From contig NZ_JAJKLK010000001.1 of assembly GCF_020982545.1 (NCBI RefSeq), forward strand, positions 682,001 through 746,000: DNA of 64,000 nucleotides, written 5' to 3'. The stretch's first letter is position 1, and every line of letters begins with the position of its first letter. The stretch is from Streptomyces sp. MNU76. GTDB lineage: Bacteria > Actinomycetota > Actinomycetes > Streptomycetales > Streptomycetaceae. Under the pieces are notes generated by a model. It saw only the letters and a program-made list of their open reading frames with translations. It was not told the origin of the DNA and did no database searches. The position numbers and the translations under genes are program-made. Of this stretch, positions 33,077 to 41,695 are shown piece by piece.

Positions 33077-34575
33077 CTCCGTACGGCCGGCCTTGCCCGT
33101 GAGGGGCGGGGGATGGGGACCGGCGTGCTGTCCCGCTCGCCCGCGATCTCCCGCAGGACGCGTACGAGTTCCTCGTGGAGGGCGTCGCCGATCTCGTGTG
33201 CCCGGGGTGTGTCCACGTGCAGCATGTTGACGTGGAGGCCGGTGGCGGTGCGGTGGAACCAGTGGCTGATGCCGTTGCCCCGGGCGGCCCACACATGCAA
33301 CTTCGGCTGCCAGCGCGGGTGTTGGAGGCCGCCAGGAGTCCTGCGGAAGTCGATGTAGGAGAAGAAGTTCACCGGGAACGGCCAGTGGTGCAGCGTGAAG
33401 GTCTCCGGGGCCAGCAGCTCCCACGCCCGTACGAAGGGGATGTCCGTGTGCCGCTGCAACTCGCCGTACGCCGTGCGCGCCCGCGCGATCGTGGTGGCGT
33501 GGTCCGCGCCGCCCTCGCCCACCCGGAACTCGATCGGCATCGTGTTCACGAACCAGCCGACCGAGTGCTGCCAGGGGTTCGGAGCCCCGCCGACCGCCGC
33601 TCCGGCCGCCCCCGCGTCCACTCCGCCGTGCTCGCCCCGGCCCTCGTCCGTTCGTTCGCTGATGGGGAGCAGGCCCCGGTAGACCCCCGGTCCTCCGAAG
33701 CGGTGCTGGGCCGTCGCCGCGGCCGCCAGCACGGCGGTGAAGACGCTGCCGCCCGAGGCGCGGGCGCCCGCCGCCAGGGCGTCGGTGCGGTGCGGGTCGA
33801 GCAGGGGGAGAGCCCGGTTCACCAGGGGGTACAGGTGGCCCTCCGGTACGCCCAGGTCGAAGGGGAACTTGGGGAAGAACCCGCCGTTGCCGCGGATGAA
33901 GTCCTTCCAGTACCGCAGGCGGCCGTCGTCGGGTCGGAGTGCGGCGTAGCGGCGTCGCTGGTCGTCACCGAAGGTCAAATAGCTCGCGGCCGCCGGGAGT
34001 TCGGGGGTTCGGTCGGCCGACAGGGCGGCGTACGAGGTCTGGAGTTCGTTCACGACGACGGGCATGGACAGGCCGTCGCACACGATGTGGTCGAAGCAGA
34101 GGTAGACCGTCGCGCCGTTCTCCCGGACCACCGCGCCCATGAGGAAGAGCGGCCAGGAGAGCGTGTCGATGCTCTTGAACGTCTTGTCGAGGTGGGTGTG
34201 CAGATCGTCCCCGCTGTGGAAGTGGCCGACCTCTTCCGCCTCCAGGGTGATGGAATCGGGCGCCAGCGCCGCGCAGTTCAGGTCGCCGGCGAGCCGCTGG
34301 AACTCGCAGCGGAGCACCTCGTGGCGTCGTACGAGCAGCAGGAGTGCCGCTTCGAGGGCCTTGGTGTCCAGCTCGCCCGTGATCTCGAAGGTGACCGTGA
34401 TCGAGCTGGCGATTCCGTCGCTCGTGCTCCGGGTCGCCTCGGACGACGAGTGGTGCTTGTCCTGGTTGAACGAGGCCGATGTGAAGGGAATCGATGCGGC
34501 GCGCTTCGTATGGAGGGACCAGGAGATGACGGTTCCGGGCTCGATGGTGGCGTCGGAGAAGGGAATCTGCAGCAC
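33073..34575 (-). CDS. condensation-domain acyltransferase (PapA-like)
   Basis: 500 residues. An NRPS condensation/PapA fold: SSITVTFEITGELDTKALEAALLLLVRRHEVLRCEF is the first subdomain; VYLCFDHIVCDGLSMPVVVNEL carries the active-site H-x3-D-G; HSVGWFVNTMPIEFRV is the typical G-x-F-x-N motif. As a stand-alone condensation domain without adenylation or carrier domains, it may transfer an acyl chain to a sugar or alcohol, as mycobacterial PapA proteins do. Downstream of, and probably co-transcribed with, a GT1 glycosyltransferase. A Gly/Ala-rich loop (GRGEHGGVDAGAAGAAVGG) is inserted before the NTMP motif. Confidence 0.88.
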   Translation of the reverse strand: MLQIPFSDATIEPGTVISWSLHTKRAASIPFTSASFNQDKHHSSSEATRSTSDGIASSITVTFEITGELDTKALEAALLLLVRRHEVLRCEFQRLAGDLNCAALAPDSITLEAEEVGHFHSGDDLHTHLDKTFKSIDTLSWPLFLMGAVVRENGATVYLCFDHIVCDGLSMPVVVNELQTSYAALSADRTPELPAAASYLTFGDDQRRRYAALRPDDGRLRYWKDFIRGNGGFFPKFPFDLGVPEGHLYPLVNRALPLLDPHRTDALAAGARASGGSVFTAVLAAAATAQHRFGGPGVYRGLLPISERTDEGRGEHGGVDAGAAGAAVGGAPNPWQHSVGWFVNTMPIEFRVGEGGADHATTIARARTAYGELQRHTDIPFVRAWELLAPETFTLHHWPFPVNFFSYIDFRRTPGGLQHPRWQPKLHVWAARGNGISHWFHRTATGLHVNMLHVDTPRAHEIGDALHEELVRVLREIAGERDSTPVPIPRPSRARPAVRS

Positions 34576-34628
34576 TCGGGGGCTTTCTGTTCATGACTTG
34601 TGGGGGGAAGTCGAGGGAGTATTCGAGC

Positions 34629-34705
34629 GGTGAATCAGGGGAGGGAATCAGGTAGGGGTGAATCAGGCGGGGGTGAATCAGGTGGGGTGAGTCACATGAG
34701 GGGGT
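34629..34705. repeat. Degenerate 15-16-bp tandem repeat between glycosyltransferase and acyltransferase
   Basis: About five copies of GGTGAATCAGGNGGG fill half of the 171-base gap; on the transcribed strand they read as CCTGATTCACC repeats. No ORF explains them. Confidence 0.7.
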
Positions 34706-34746
34706 GAGCGTTGGTCGTCGGAATCCGTCGTCAATGGTGGTCGGGA

Positions 34747-36087
34747 TCAGATGACGTGTGTCAGTAGGGAATTCACCGCCGCGTCCACACCGTCCTCGGC
34801 CCGGACGAGGCGGGCGATCTCGGTCGCCCGGTGTGCCAGGTGGCGGTCCGTCATCGCCGTCGTGATCGCCTCCGCGAGCCCGGGCGCGGTGAGAGCGCGG
34901 GCGGTGAGGGGGGCGGGGGCGACGCCCAGTGCGCGCATACGGGCGGACCAGTGGGTCTGGTCGCCCATGTGGGGGCAGAGGACCTGGGGGCGGCCCGCGG
35001 CGAGGGCGGCTCCGACCGTGCCCTGGCCGCCGTGGTGGACGATCGCGGCCGTGCGCGGGAAGAGCCAGTCGTGCGGGGCCTGTTCGATCATCAGCATGTT
35101 CGGTGGCAGGGGGGCGGAGCTCCTGCCCGGCGCGCCGATGCCGCCCCAGCCGGTCGCGACGACGGCCCGTACGCCGGTACGGCGGATCGCCTCGGTGACC
35201 AGGGCGTGGTTCCGGCGGGCCCGGGTGCCGGCCATGCTGCCGAAGCCGATGTAGACGGGGGGCGGGCCCTCGTCCAGGAATCGGCTCAACTGCCTCGGCG
35301 GCGTCCAGCCGGGGCGCGCGGGCAGGTACCAGAAACCGGTGGTGCGTACGGCGTCGCCCCACGCCGGGTCGACCGGGGTGATGTGCCGACTGAACGGCTG
35401 GAGCACCGGGCGCCGACGGCCCTCGGGGTCCCGTAGCCACCGTCGGGCACCGTGCCGACGGGGGGCCAGCCCCAGTTCGCACGTCCGCCAGCGCTCCACC
35501 TCACGGGACCGCTGGGCCGCCGTGACCAGGGCGTACGTGCTCCGGTTCAGGAAGCGGGGCACCCGGGGGAGCGGCAGCAGCGGGCAGGGGAACGCGTCGG
35601 TGGGGATCCAGCCAGGCTGGAGCGCCACGACGACGGCGGGTACGTCCAGCATGTCGGCGACGTGCTGGAAGGGGAACGCCGCCGAGTGCACCACCGCCGC
35701 CACGTCCCCGTGGTCGTGCGCGATGGCCGCCACGTCGCGCAGCGGGGCGACCATCAGCCGTCTCAGCCGGGCCACGGTCCGCGCGGCCGCGATCTTTCCC
35801 CGCACACCCATGAGGCCGCCGTCGATGATGCTCCGGGTCGCCGTCTCGTCGAGGATCCGGGCCGGCCCGTCGTCGATCGCGGCGAAATCGACGCCGTACG
35901 CGGCTGCTTCGGGCGCATAAGAGGAAGGGGCCGCCAATAACGGCTGTTGGCCGTGGCGACGCAGCGCCACGGCCAATGCGAGAAAAGGCTGTACATCCCC
36001 GCGGGTACCGCATGCCGCCAGAAGTACCTTGCGGGGGCGGGCGCCGGCCACGAGGCTCTCCGGCCCCCATTCATTGGGCATGACCAC
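34747..36087 (-). CDS. GT1-family glycosyltransferase (sterol/lipid glucosyltransferase-like)
   Basis: 446 residues. GT-B fold: the N-terminal PRKVLLAACGTRGDVQPFLALAVALRRHGQQPLLAAP is the start of sterol-glucosyltransferase-like GT1 proteins. The acceptor domain runs to about 240. The C-terminal nucleotide-sugar part has PPPVYIGFGSMAG, APHDWLFPRTAAIVHHGGQGTVGAALAAGRPQVLCPHMGDQTHWSARM, with the HHGGxGT and D-Q motifs. It probably transfers glucose or rhamnose to a lipid or polyketide. First gene of a pair with the condensation protein. Confidence 0.92.
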   Translation of the reverse strand: MVMPNEWGPESLVAGARPRKVLLAACGTRGDVQPFLALAVALRRHGQQPLLAAPSSYAPEAAAYGVDFAAIDDGPARILDETATRSIIDGGLMGVRGKIAAARTVARLRRLMVAPLRDVAAIAHDHGDVAAVVHSAAFPFQHVADMLDVPAVVVALQPGWIPTDAFPCPLLPLPRVPRFLNRSTYALVTAAQRSREVERWRTCELGLAPRRHGARRWLRDPEGRRRPVLQPFSRHITPVDPAWGDAVRTTGFWYLPARPGWTPPRQLSRFLDEGPPPVYIGFGSMAGTRARRNHALVTEAIRRTGVRAVVATGWGGIGAPGRSSAPLPPNMLMIEQAPHDWLFPRTAAIVHHGGQGTVGAALAAGRPQVLCPHMGDQTHWSARMRALGVAPAPLTARALTAPGLAEAITTAMTDRHLAHRATEIARLVRAEDGVDAAVNSLLTHVI

Positions 36088-36167
36088 GCGCTGAACCTAG
36101 CAGAAGGAAAATCGAACTAGTCCGGCGTGGTAATGAGTTCGATATTTCCGGTGGCGCCGATTTCCGA

Positions 36168-37328
36168 TTACGCGGACCGGAAAGGCCCCGTCACCTCGTA
36201 GGTGATCCCGCCCGATGAACTGCCGCTGGTCCCGCGCTGGCTGGAGAAGTACAGACGGCGGCCGTCGGGGGAGAAGGCGGGGCCGGTGATCTCGGAGGCG
36301 GACTGGCCGTCGACGCGGAGGAAGGGGGCGATGGTGTCGTTCGGGGTGATGAGGCAGATCTCCATGCTGCCGCCGTCCTCGGCGACGTAGAGGTCCCCCG
36401 AGCCGGTGCTCGTGATGTTGTCGACGCCGGTGAGCGGTGCCGTTCCGCCGGTGACCAGCGAGTCGTCGTAGGCGAGTTCGATGGTCTGCGCGGCGGCGTC
36501 GTACTGCCAGACGCGGTTGTCGCCCTTGGTCGTGAACCAGCAGGTGCCGTCGGCGTAGTGACATCCCTCGCCGCCGTTGAAGCGCTTGGCGCCGGACACC
36601 TGGTGACGGGTGGCGGTGGCGCCGGTGGGGTCCGGGACCCGGGACCAGGTCACCGGCCCGCTGGTGGCGGTACCGGCCACCAGCACCTCCAGCGTGCCCG
36701 ACGACAGGTCGCCCCAGGTCGTGGGCCGGAAGCGGTAGAAGCAGCCGTCGGAGACGTCCTCGGTCAGGTAGACGACACCTCGGGTGGGGTCGGCGGCCGC
36801 CGCCTCGTGCTTGAAACGGCCCATCGCGTCCCGGCGGACCGCCGCTTTCGTGCCCCACGGGTCCGTCTCGTAGACGTATCCCCGGTCCACCTCCTCGCAG
36901 GACAGCCAGGTGTTCCAGGGTGTCCGCCCGCCGGCGCAGTTCTGGCGCGTGCCGGACAGGATCCGGTACGCCGACGTCACCGCGCCCGTCGACGAGAAGC
37001 GCACCGCGCTCGCGCCGCCGGACGGATTGATCTCCGAGTTGGAGACGTAGATCCACCCGCTGCCGTCCGCGTAACAAGCTCCGCCGTCGGGGGCGTTGTG
37101 CCAGGTGTACGACGTCCCGGGGACCGTCCGGCCGGAGCGGGCGATCACCCGGCTCGTGAACCCGCTCGGCAACCGGATGCCGTTGGCGTCCGGCGAGCCG
37201 AGCGCCCCGTAGGGGCCGGGACCGGGCTGGGCGGGCGCGGCGTACGCGGCGCCGCGCCACAGGGCGCCGCCGAGGACGGTCGACGTGCCGCCGAGTACGG
37301 CCGTGCGCAGGAGAGTACGACGTTCCAC
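36168..37328 (-). CDS. Tat-exported PhoX/DUF839-like protein
   Basis: 386 residues. The N-terminus MERRTLLRTAVLGGTSTVLGGALWRGAAYAAPAQ is a twin-arginine signal (RRTLLR) with an AYA-A cleavage site. The mature protein is a beta-propeller of the PhoX/DUF839 type: TWHNAPDGGACYADGSGWIYVSNSE, TPWNTWLSCEEVDRGYVYETDPWG, GRFKHEAAAADPTRGVVYLTEDVSDGCFYRF, RFNGGEGCHYADGTCWFTTKGDNRVW, and a C-terminal FSPDGRRLYFSSQRG. The E-E (LSCEE) and F-x-x-E (FKHEA) motifs match metal ligands of PhoX phosphatases. Shorter than the classical 600-residue PhoX. No pho box is evident. Confidence 0.85.
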   Translation of the reverse strand: MERRTLLRTAVLGGTSTVLGGALWRGAAYAAPAQPGPGPYGALGSPDANGIRLPSGFTSRVIARSGRTVPGTSYTWHNAPDGGACYADGSGWIYVSNSEINPSGGASAVRFSSTGAVTSAYRILSGTRQNCAGGRTPWNTWLSCEEVDRGYVYETDPWGTKAAVRRDAMGRFKHEAAAADPTRGVVYLTEDVSDGCFYRFRPTTWGDLSSGTLEVLVAGTATSGPVTWSRVPDPTGATATRHQVSGAKRFNGGEGCHYADGTCWFTTKGDNRVWQYDAAAQTIELAYDDSLVTGGTAPLTGVDNITSTGSGDLYVAEDGGSMEICLITPNDTIAPFLRVDGQSASEITGPAFSPDGRRLYFSSQRGTSGSSSGGITYEVTGPFRSA

Positions 37329-37470
37329 AGTCGCTCCAAGGGATGCCTTGACCGGCCCGCCGCACGGTCGGCGGCGGGGTCGCGCGCTGATGGAACCTAG
37401 AGGAGCGGAATTGACGGTACATGGACAACGGGTGGACGTCGCGGGTCCGCGAGTACGCGTACGAGACTCC

Positions 37471-37522
37471 GCCGTCCGCCGTCCGCCGTCCGCCGTCCGC
37501 CGTCCGCCGTCCGCCGTCCGCG
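37471..37522. repeat. 7-bp microsatellite-like array (CCGTCCG)
   Basis: Seven or so uninterrupted GTCCGCC units lie in the 249-base gap between the PhoX-like gene start and the histidine kinase stop. The gap holds no gene. Confidence 0.85.
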
Positions 37523-37577
37523 AGTTCGTGCGGCCGGGTGTCCGTGGACGGGGCCCCGGCCGCTGCGTGGCCTTCGC

Positions 37578-39227
37578 TCAGGCCGGTAGCGGCGGTGCCT
37601 CGCGACGTCGTTGCCCGGGACGTCCTCCGAACCCGTGGCCGTGGCTGTGGACCGGTCCCGGCGGCTCGGTCGACGGCAGGCGGACGACCGCGTCCAGGCC
37701 GCCCGTGGCCGCCTCCCGCAGCGTCACCTCACCACCACTGGCGTGGGCGAGCCGCTGGACCAGGGAGAGGCCGAGCCCGGTGCCGCCCTTGGGCGCGCCG
37801 GGGGCGCGCCAGAAGCGGTCGAACGCGCGGGCGCGCTGCTCCGCCGTCATACCGGGGCCCTCGTCGGTGACGTGCAGGTCGACCCAGTGGGGCCGGGCGT
37901 CGCGCAGTGCCCTGCGGGCCGGGACGAGGAGCCGTAGCTCCATGGTGACCGTACTGCCCGCCGGGGAGGCGCGCAGGGCGTTGGAGAGGAGGTTGTCGAG
38001 GATCTGCTCCACGGCTCCGGGAACGGCCGTCACCGGCCCCACCGCACCCGCGAAGAGGACCAGGGAGACCCTCTCGCGTTCGAACAACGGCCCCCACGTA
38101 CGGTGCCGTTCCGCGCAGATCGCCCCCAGGTCGACCGGGGCCGGAATGGCCGCCGACTCCTCCAGACGGGCCATCGCCAGCAGCCCCTCGACCATCCTGG
38201 CCAGCCGGTCGGTCTCGGTGACGGCGGCGTCGAGGCTCGGCCGGGCGCGCCGGGCTATGTCCGGCTCCAGGTTCTCCAGCCGTAGCCGCAGGGCCGCGAG
38301 CGGGGTCTTCAGCTGGTGCGAGGCCTCACCGGCGAACGCCCGCTGCGAGGCCAGCAGATGTTCGAGGCGGGCCGCGGTCGTGTTGAAGGCCGCCGCCAGA
38401 CTCCGTACCTCCGGCGGGCCCGAGGTGACCACCACGCTGGTCGCCGTACCGCCCTCGGCCAGCCGGTGCGTGGCCTCCTCCAACTGCCGGATGGGGCGCC
38501 CCGTCCAGCGCGCGAACGCGAACGCCACGGCGGCGACGCCGGTGAGCACGGCGAGTCCGGCGAGCGCCAGCAGCAGCCAGACCGCGAACACGCGGGCGTG
38601 CACCATGGTGGTCGGGAGCGTGATGCGCACGGCCCCCTGCGCCGACGCGCCCGTTTCCCGACCGGGCTCCGAGACGGGCCGCGCGTACGACACCGAGGCG
38701 ATACCCGAGTCGCTCTCCGGGCCGGCGTCGTCTCCCGAGCCGGAGTCGGGGCCGAGGTCGGGGGTCGTGTCGGAGTCCGTGTCCCTGTCGGAGTCGGTGT
38801 CCGCGGTCGCGTGGCCCACCGGGGCCGCCACGGACAGGTAGTGGACACCGCCCGTCGTCGTGGTCCGTACGTCCGTGGTGGCGCGGCCCCGCAGCGCGGC
38901 GGAGATCTCGGGGAGGGAGGCGAGGGACCGCTTCTCCTCGGCGGACAAGGAGTGGGAGGAGGCCAGCAGTTCACCGTCCGCGTCGACGATGACGACCCTC
39001 CCGCCGATGCGCTGGGCGCAGTGCCTGGCCCGTTCGGCGAGTTCGTCCGGGCGGTGGGCGGCGAGCGACAGCGCGGCGAACGCGGCCACCGACTCGGCCT
39101 CGTCATTGGCCGAGTTGACGATCCGCGCGCGCTCGGCCCGGGAGTAGACGATGCCCAGCGGGATCTCCAGGCCGAGGAGGACCAGGGCGGCCAGACTGAG
39201 GTAACTCAGCAGCAGGCGTCGGGTCAT
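37578..39227 (-). CDS. sensor histidine kinase of a two-component system
   Basis: 549 residues from the ATG overlapping the response regulator stop (ATGA). TM helix 1 (LLLSYLSLAALVLLGLEIPLGIV) and TM2 (FAVWLLLALAGLAVLTGVAAVAFAFA, about 230) enclose a sensor domain with an Asp/Ser-rich insertion (about 140-170). HAMP follows, then the H-box FAGEASHQLKTPLAALRLRLENL, N-box EQILDNLLSNALRAS, and the G boxes DEGPGM and GGTGLGLSLVQRLA. The C-terminal tail is Pro/Arg/His-rich. It should phosphorylate the regulator encoded just upstream; the signal is unknown. Confidence 0.94.
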   Translation of the reverse strand: MTRRLLLSYLSLAALVLLGLEIPLGIVYSRAERARIVNSANDEAESVAAFAALSLAAHRPDELAERARHCAQRIGGRVVIVDADGELLASSHSLSAEEKRSLASLPEISAALRGRATTDVRTTTTGGVHYLSVAAPVGHATADTDSDRDTDSDTTPDLGPDSGSGDDAGPESDSGIASVSYARPVSEPGRETGASAQGAVRITLPTTMVHARVFAVWLLLALAGLAVLTGVAAVAFAFARWTGRPIRQLEEATHRLAEGGTATSVVVTSGPPEVRSLAAAFNTTAARLEHLLASQRAFAGEASHQLKTPLAALRLRLENLEPDIARRARPSLDAAVTETDRLARMVEGLLAMARLEESAAIPAPVDLGAICAERHRTWGPLFERERVSLVLFAGAVGPVTAVPGAVEQILDNLLSNALRASPAGSTVTMELRLLVPARRALRDARPHWVDLHVTDEGPGMTAEQRARAFDRFWRAPGAPKGGTGLGLSLVQRLAHASGGEVTLREAATGGLDAVVRLPSTEPPGPVHSHGHGFGGRPGQRRREAPPLPA

Positions 39228-40731
39228 GACGCCCTGGCCTCGGGCGTGCGATGCCTCCCCTTGCCCACCCTCGACTCCGCCGCGGACCTCGTCCCCGGTC
39301 CGCGCCCGCCGCCGTGCGCCTGGCCCGGCCCCGGGGCGCGTACGGCGAGCCGGAAGCCCACGCCGCGCAGGGTCTGGATCCAGGCCGGGTCGCCCAACTT
39401 GCGCCGCAGGGTGGCGACATGGACGTCCAGTGTCTTGGTCGGACCCTGGTAGTGGTCGTCCCAGACGCGGTTGAGGATCTGCTGCCGGGAGTAGACCGCG
39501 CCGGGGTCCTCGGTGAGCAGCGCCAGCAGCTCGAACTCCTTGGGCGTCAGCGCGACCGGGACCTCGCCCACCCACACCTGCCGGGTCCGCCGGTCCACCA
39601 CGAGCGGACCGGGCGACGGGGTCGAACCGACGTCGGCCGCCGGGCCGCCGGAAGGGGCGCGGGGTGCGGGCGGTGCCTGCTCGTACATGAGGGGCTCGTA
39701 GGGCTCGAAGACCGGGGGCTCGTGGACCGGGCTGCCGTAGGCCGGAGTGCGGTACGCCGAACCGGAAGCGCCGGGCGCGGGGCTCCCGACGGTGGGCGCG
39801 TTCTGCGCCGGGTCGGCGTACGTGGGCGTCCCGTGCGCCGGCGTCTCGTACGCGGCCGACCAGTCGTACTCGGCGCCACGGCCTTCACCGACGCCCCCCG
39901 TTCCTTCGAAGCCACCAGCTCCTCGGATGCCGTACGCTCCACCGGTTCCGATTCCGCTCACCCCTCTGGTCCCGCCGGCTCCTCCGGCTCCACCTGGGTC
40001 TCCGGCTCCACCTGGGGCTCGGACCGCGCCTGTTGCTCCTGCTCCTGCCCGATACGGGTCCTCGGCTTCGAAGTTCCCGACCGACGCGAAGTCGTTGTCG
40101 GCCCCGAATCGGCTCCCGGCCCGGCGCCTGTCCCCGAAGCCGGCCCCGGCCGCCGACTTCCCGTGCGCCGCGGGCTCCGGTGCGGGCGCCGACCAGCCGC
40201 CGTACGCCGAACTCCCGGCCACGGACTCGAACTCGGCCGCTCCATCGGGCTCGGCCAAGTCCTCGGCCCCGGCCGGCCTCCCGACGCCCGCCTCGGCCAC
40301 CACGACCCCGGCCACCACCTCGCCGCCCATGGTCCCGCCCGCGCCCGCGCCCCGCCCGTCGCTCCGCCGCCCGGGCGCTGGTGGCGGCGCGACACCGCCC
40401 GTATCCGGGCGACCAGTTCCCGGATGCTGAATGGTTTCGCCAGGTAGTCGTCGGCGCCGAGTTCCAGGCCCAGCACACGGTCGGCCTCCTCGCCGCGCGC
40501 GCTGAGGATGATGATGGGGACGTCGGAGGTCCGGCGGATCCCGCGGCAGACGTCGATGCCGTCCATGTCGGGCAGGCCGAGGTCCAGCAGGACGACATCG
40601 CCGTGCGGACCTCTCAACCCGTCCGCTCCGGTGGCCACGTGGTGGACCGTCAGGCCGAAGTGCCGCAGCCCGTCGGCGAGCGGTTCGGCGATCGTCTCGT
40701 CGTCCTCGATGAGCAGCACTCGTACGCCCAT
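39224..40731 (-). CDS. OmpR-family response regulator with giant low-complexity linker; frameshifted
   Basis: The receiver domain is in one frame from ATG 40731: VRVLLIEDDETIAEPLADGL, LLDLGLPDMDGIDVC (phospho-Asp), ILSARGEEADRVLGLELGADDYLAKPFSIRELVARIRAVSRRH. The winged-helix domain is in the next frame near the 3' end: LVVDRRTRQVWVGEVPVALTPKEFELLALL...YSRQQILNRVWDDHY...LDVHVATLRRKLGD. Between them lie about 200 codons rich in Gly/Ala/Pro/Tyr instead of the usual short linker. A single frameshift around 40340-40400, in GC homopolymer-rich DNA, is needed to join the domains. It is either a sequencing error, a real mutation, or a recoding site. Coupled to the kinase by a 4-base overlap. Confidence 0.8.
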
Positions 40732-41035
40732 GGCCGCCTGTCTCTCCAGAAAGTCGGGACAACACGAGAGCCGTGCTGTGGGGCGCCACGCTACAAGAGA
40801 GCGAACAGCTCTGTGCAGGGAATCCAGAGCATTGTGAAATGACCCTCAGAAACCGCTTGTATTCGGTCGCCCGACCTGCGGCGGAGGGCTGCCTGGCTGA
40901 AATATGTGGAAAATCTGGCGTCGTTTTAGTGTTCGCTTAACCTTCCTCTGGTCATCGCCCCTCTACGGTCGTCAAGGCAGGTAAGGGCAGGTCAAAGCAG
41001 GCTGGAACAGCTCGGAACCAGTACAGGGAGGCACG
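40732..41035. other. 304-base divergent intergenic region
   Basis: Separates the response regulator (minus) from carbonic anhydrase (plus). AT-rich patches near 40900-40940 probably carry both promoters. AAGGCAGGTAAGGGCAGGTCAAAGCAGG near 40975 is a short imperfect direct repeat. No gene is seen. Confidence 0.5.
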
Positions 41036-41695
41036 ATGAAGGCGTTGCTGGATCGCGCCCGGTCGTTCAAACGGCGGGTCGACTTCGAGAGCGACGAATA
41101 CCGAAAACTCGCCGTCGGGCAATTTCCCGAGGCGCTGTTCATTACCTGCTCGGATTCGCGGGTGATTCCCGCGCTGATCACCGGGGCGCGGCCCGGCGAG
41201 ATATTCGAGCTGCGAAATGCGGGCAACATCGTGCCGCCGCACGACGCGTACGGGGCCGCCTCCGGCGAGGCCGCCACCATCGAGTACGCGCTGGAGGTGC
41301 TCGGCGTTCAGGACATCGTGGTGTGTGGTCATTCCCACTGCGGTGCGATGGGCGCACTGAAGTACGGCGCGGACCTGACCGGGCTGCCCCGGGTGGACGC
41401 CTGGCTCGACTACGCCAGGCCCGCGCTCGAACCGGTCCTGGGGGATGCCACCGGCAGTGACAACACCAGCCGTGACAGCACCGGCAGGGACAGTGCCTCG
41501 TCCGAGGATCCCGCCCTGCGTGAGGTCGTCCAGCTCAACATCCGCAACCAGTTGGCCGTCCTGCGGGACTACCCGGTCGCCCGGCAGCAACTCGACGCCG
41601 GACGCTTGCGGTTGCACGGCTGGTACTACGAGATCGACACCGGCAAGGTGCACGAACTCGACGCGGACGGCGACTTCCAGGTGCACGGGTCATGA
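41036..41695 (+). CDS. beta-class carbonic anhydrase
   Basis: 219 residues (ATG with AGGGAGG upstream). Zinc ligands Cys and Asp/Arg pair in FITCSDSRVIP, and His/Cys in VCGHSHCGAMGALKYG; ELRNAGNIVPPHDA is the conserved dimer/active-site strand. It interconverts CO2 and bicarbonate. Residues 139-158 form a Ser/Thr/Asp-rich loop (GSDNTSRDSTGRDSASSED). The stop overlaps the start of a SulP transporter by 4 bases, so bicarbonate handling is likely coupled to its transport. Confidence 0.95.
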   Translation: MKALLDRARSFKRRVDFESDEYRKLAVGQFPEALFITCSDSRVIPALITGARPGEIFELRNAGNIVPPHDAYGAASGEAATIEYALEVLGVQDIVVCGHSHCGAMGALKYGADLTGLPRVDAWLDYARPALEPVLGDATGSDNTSRDSTGRDSASSEDPALREVVQLNIRNQLAVLRDYPVARQQLDAGRLRLHGWYYEIDTGKVHELDADGDFQVHGS

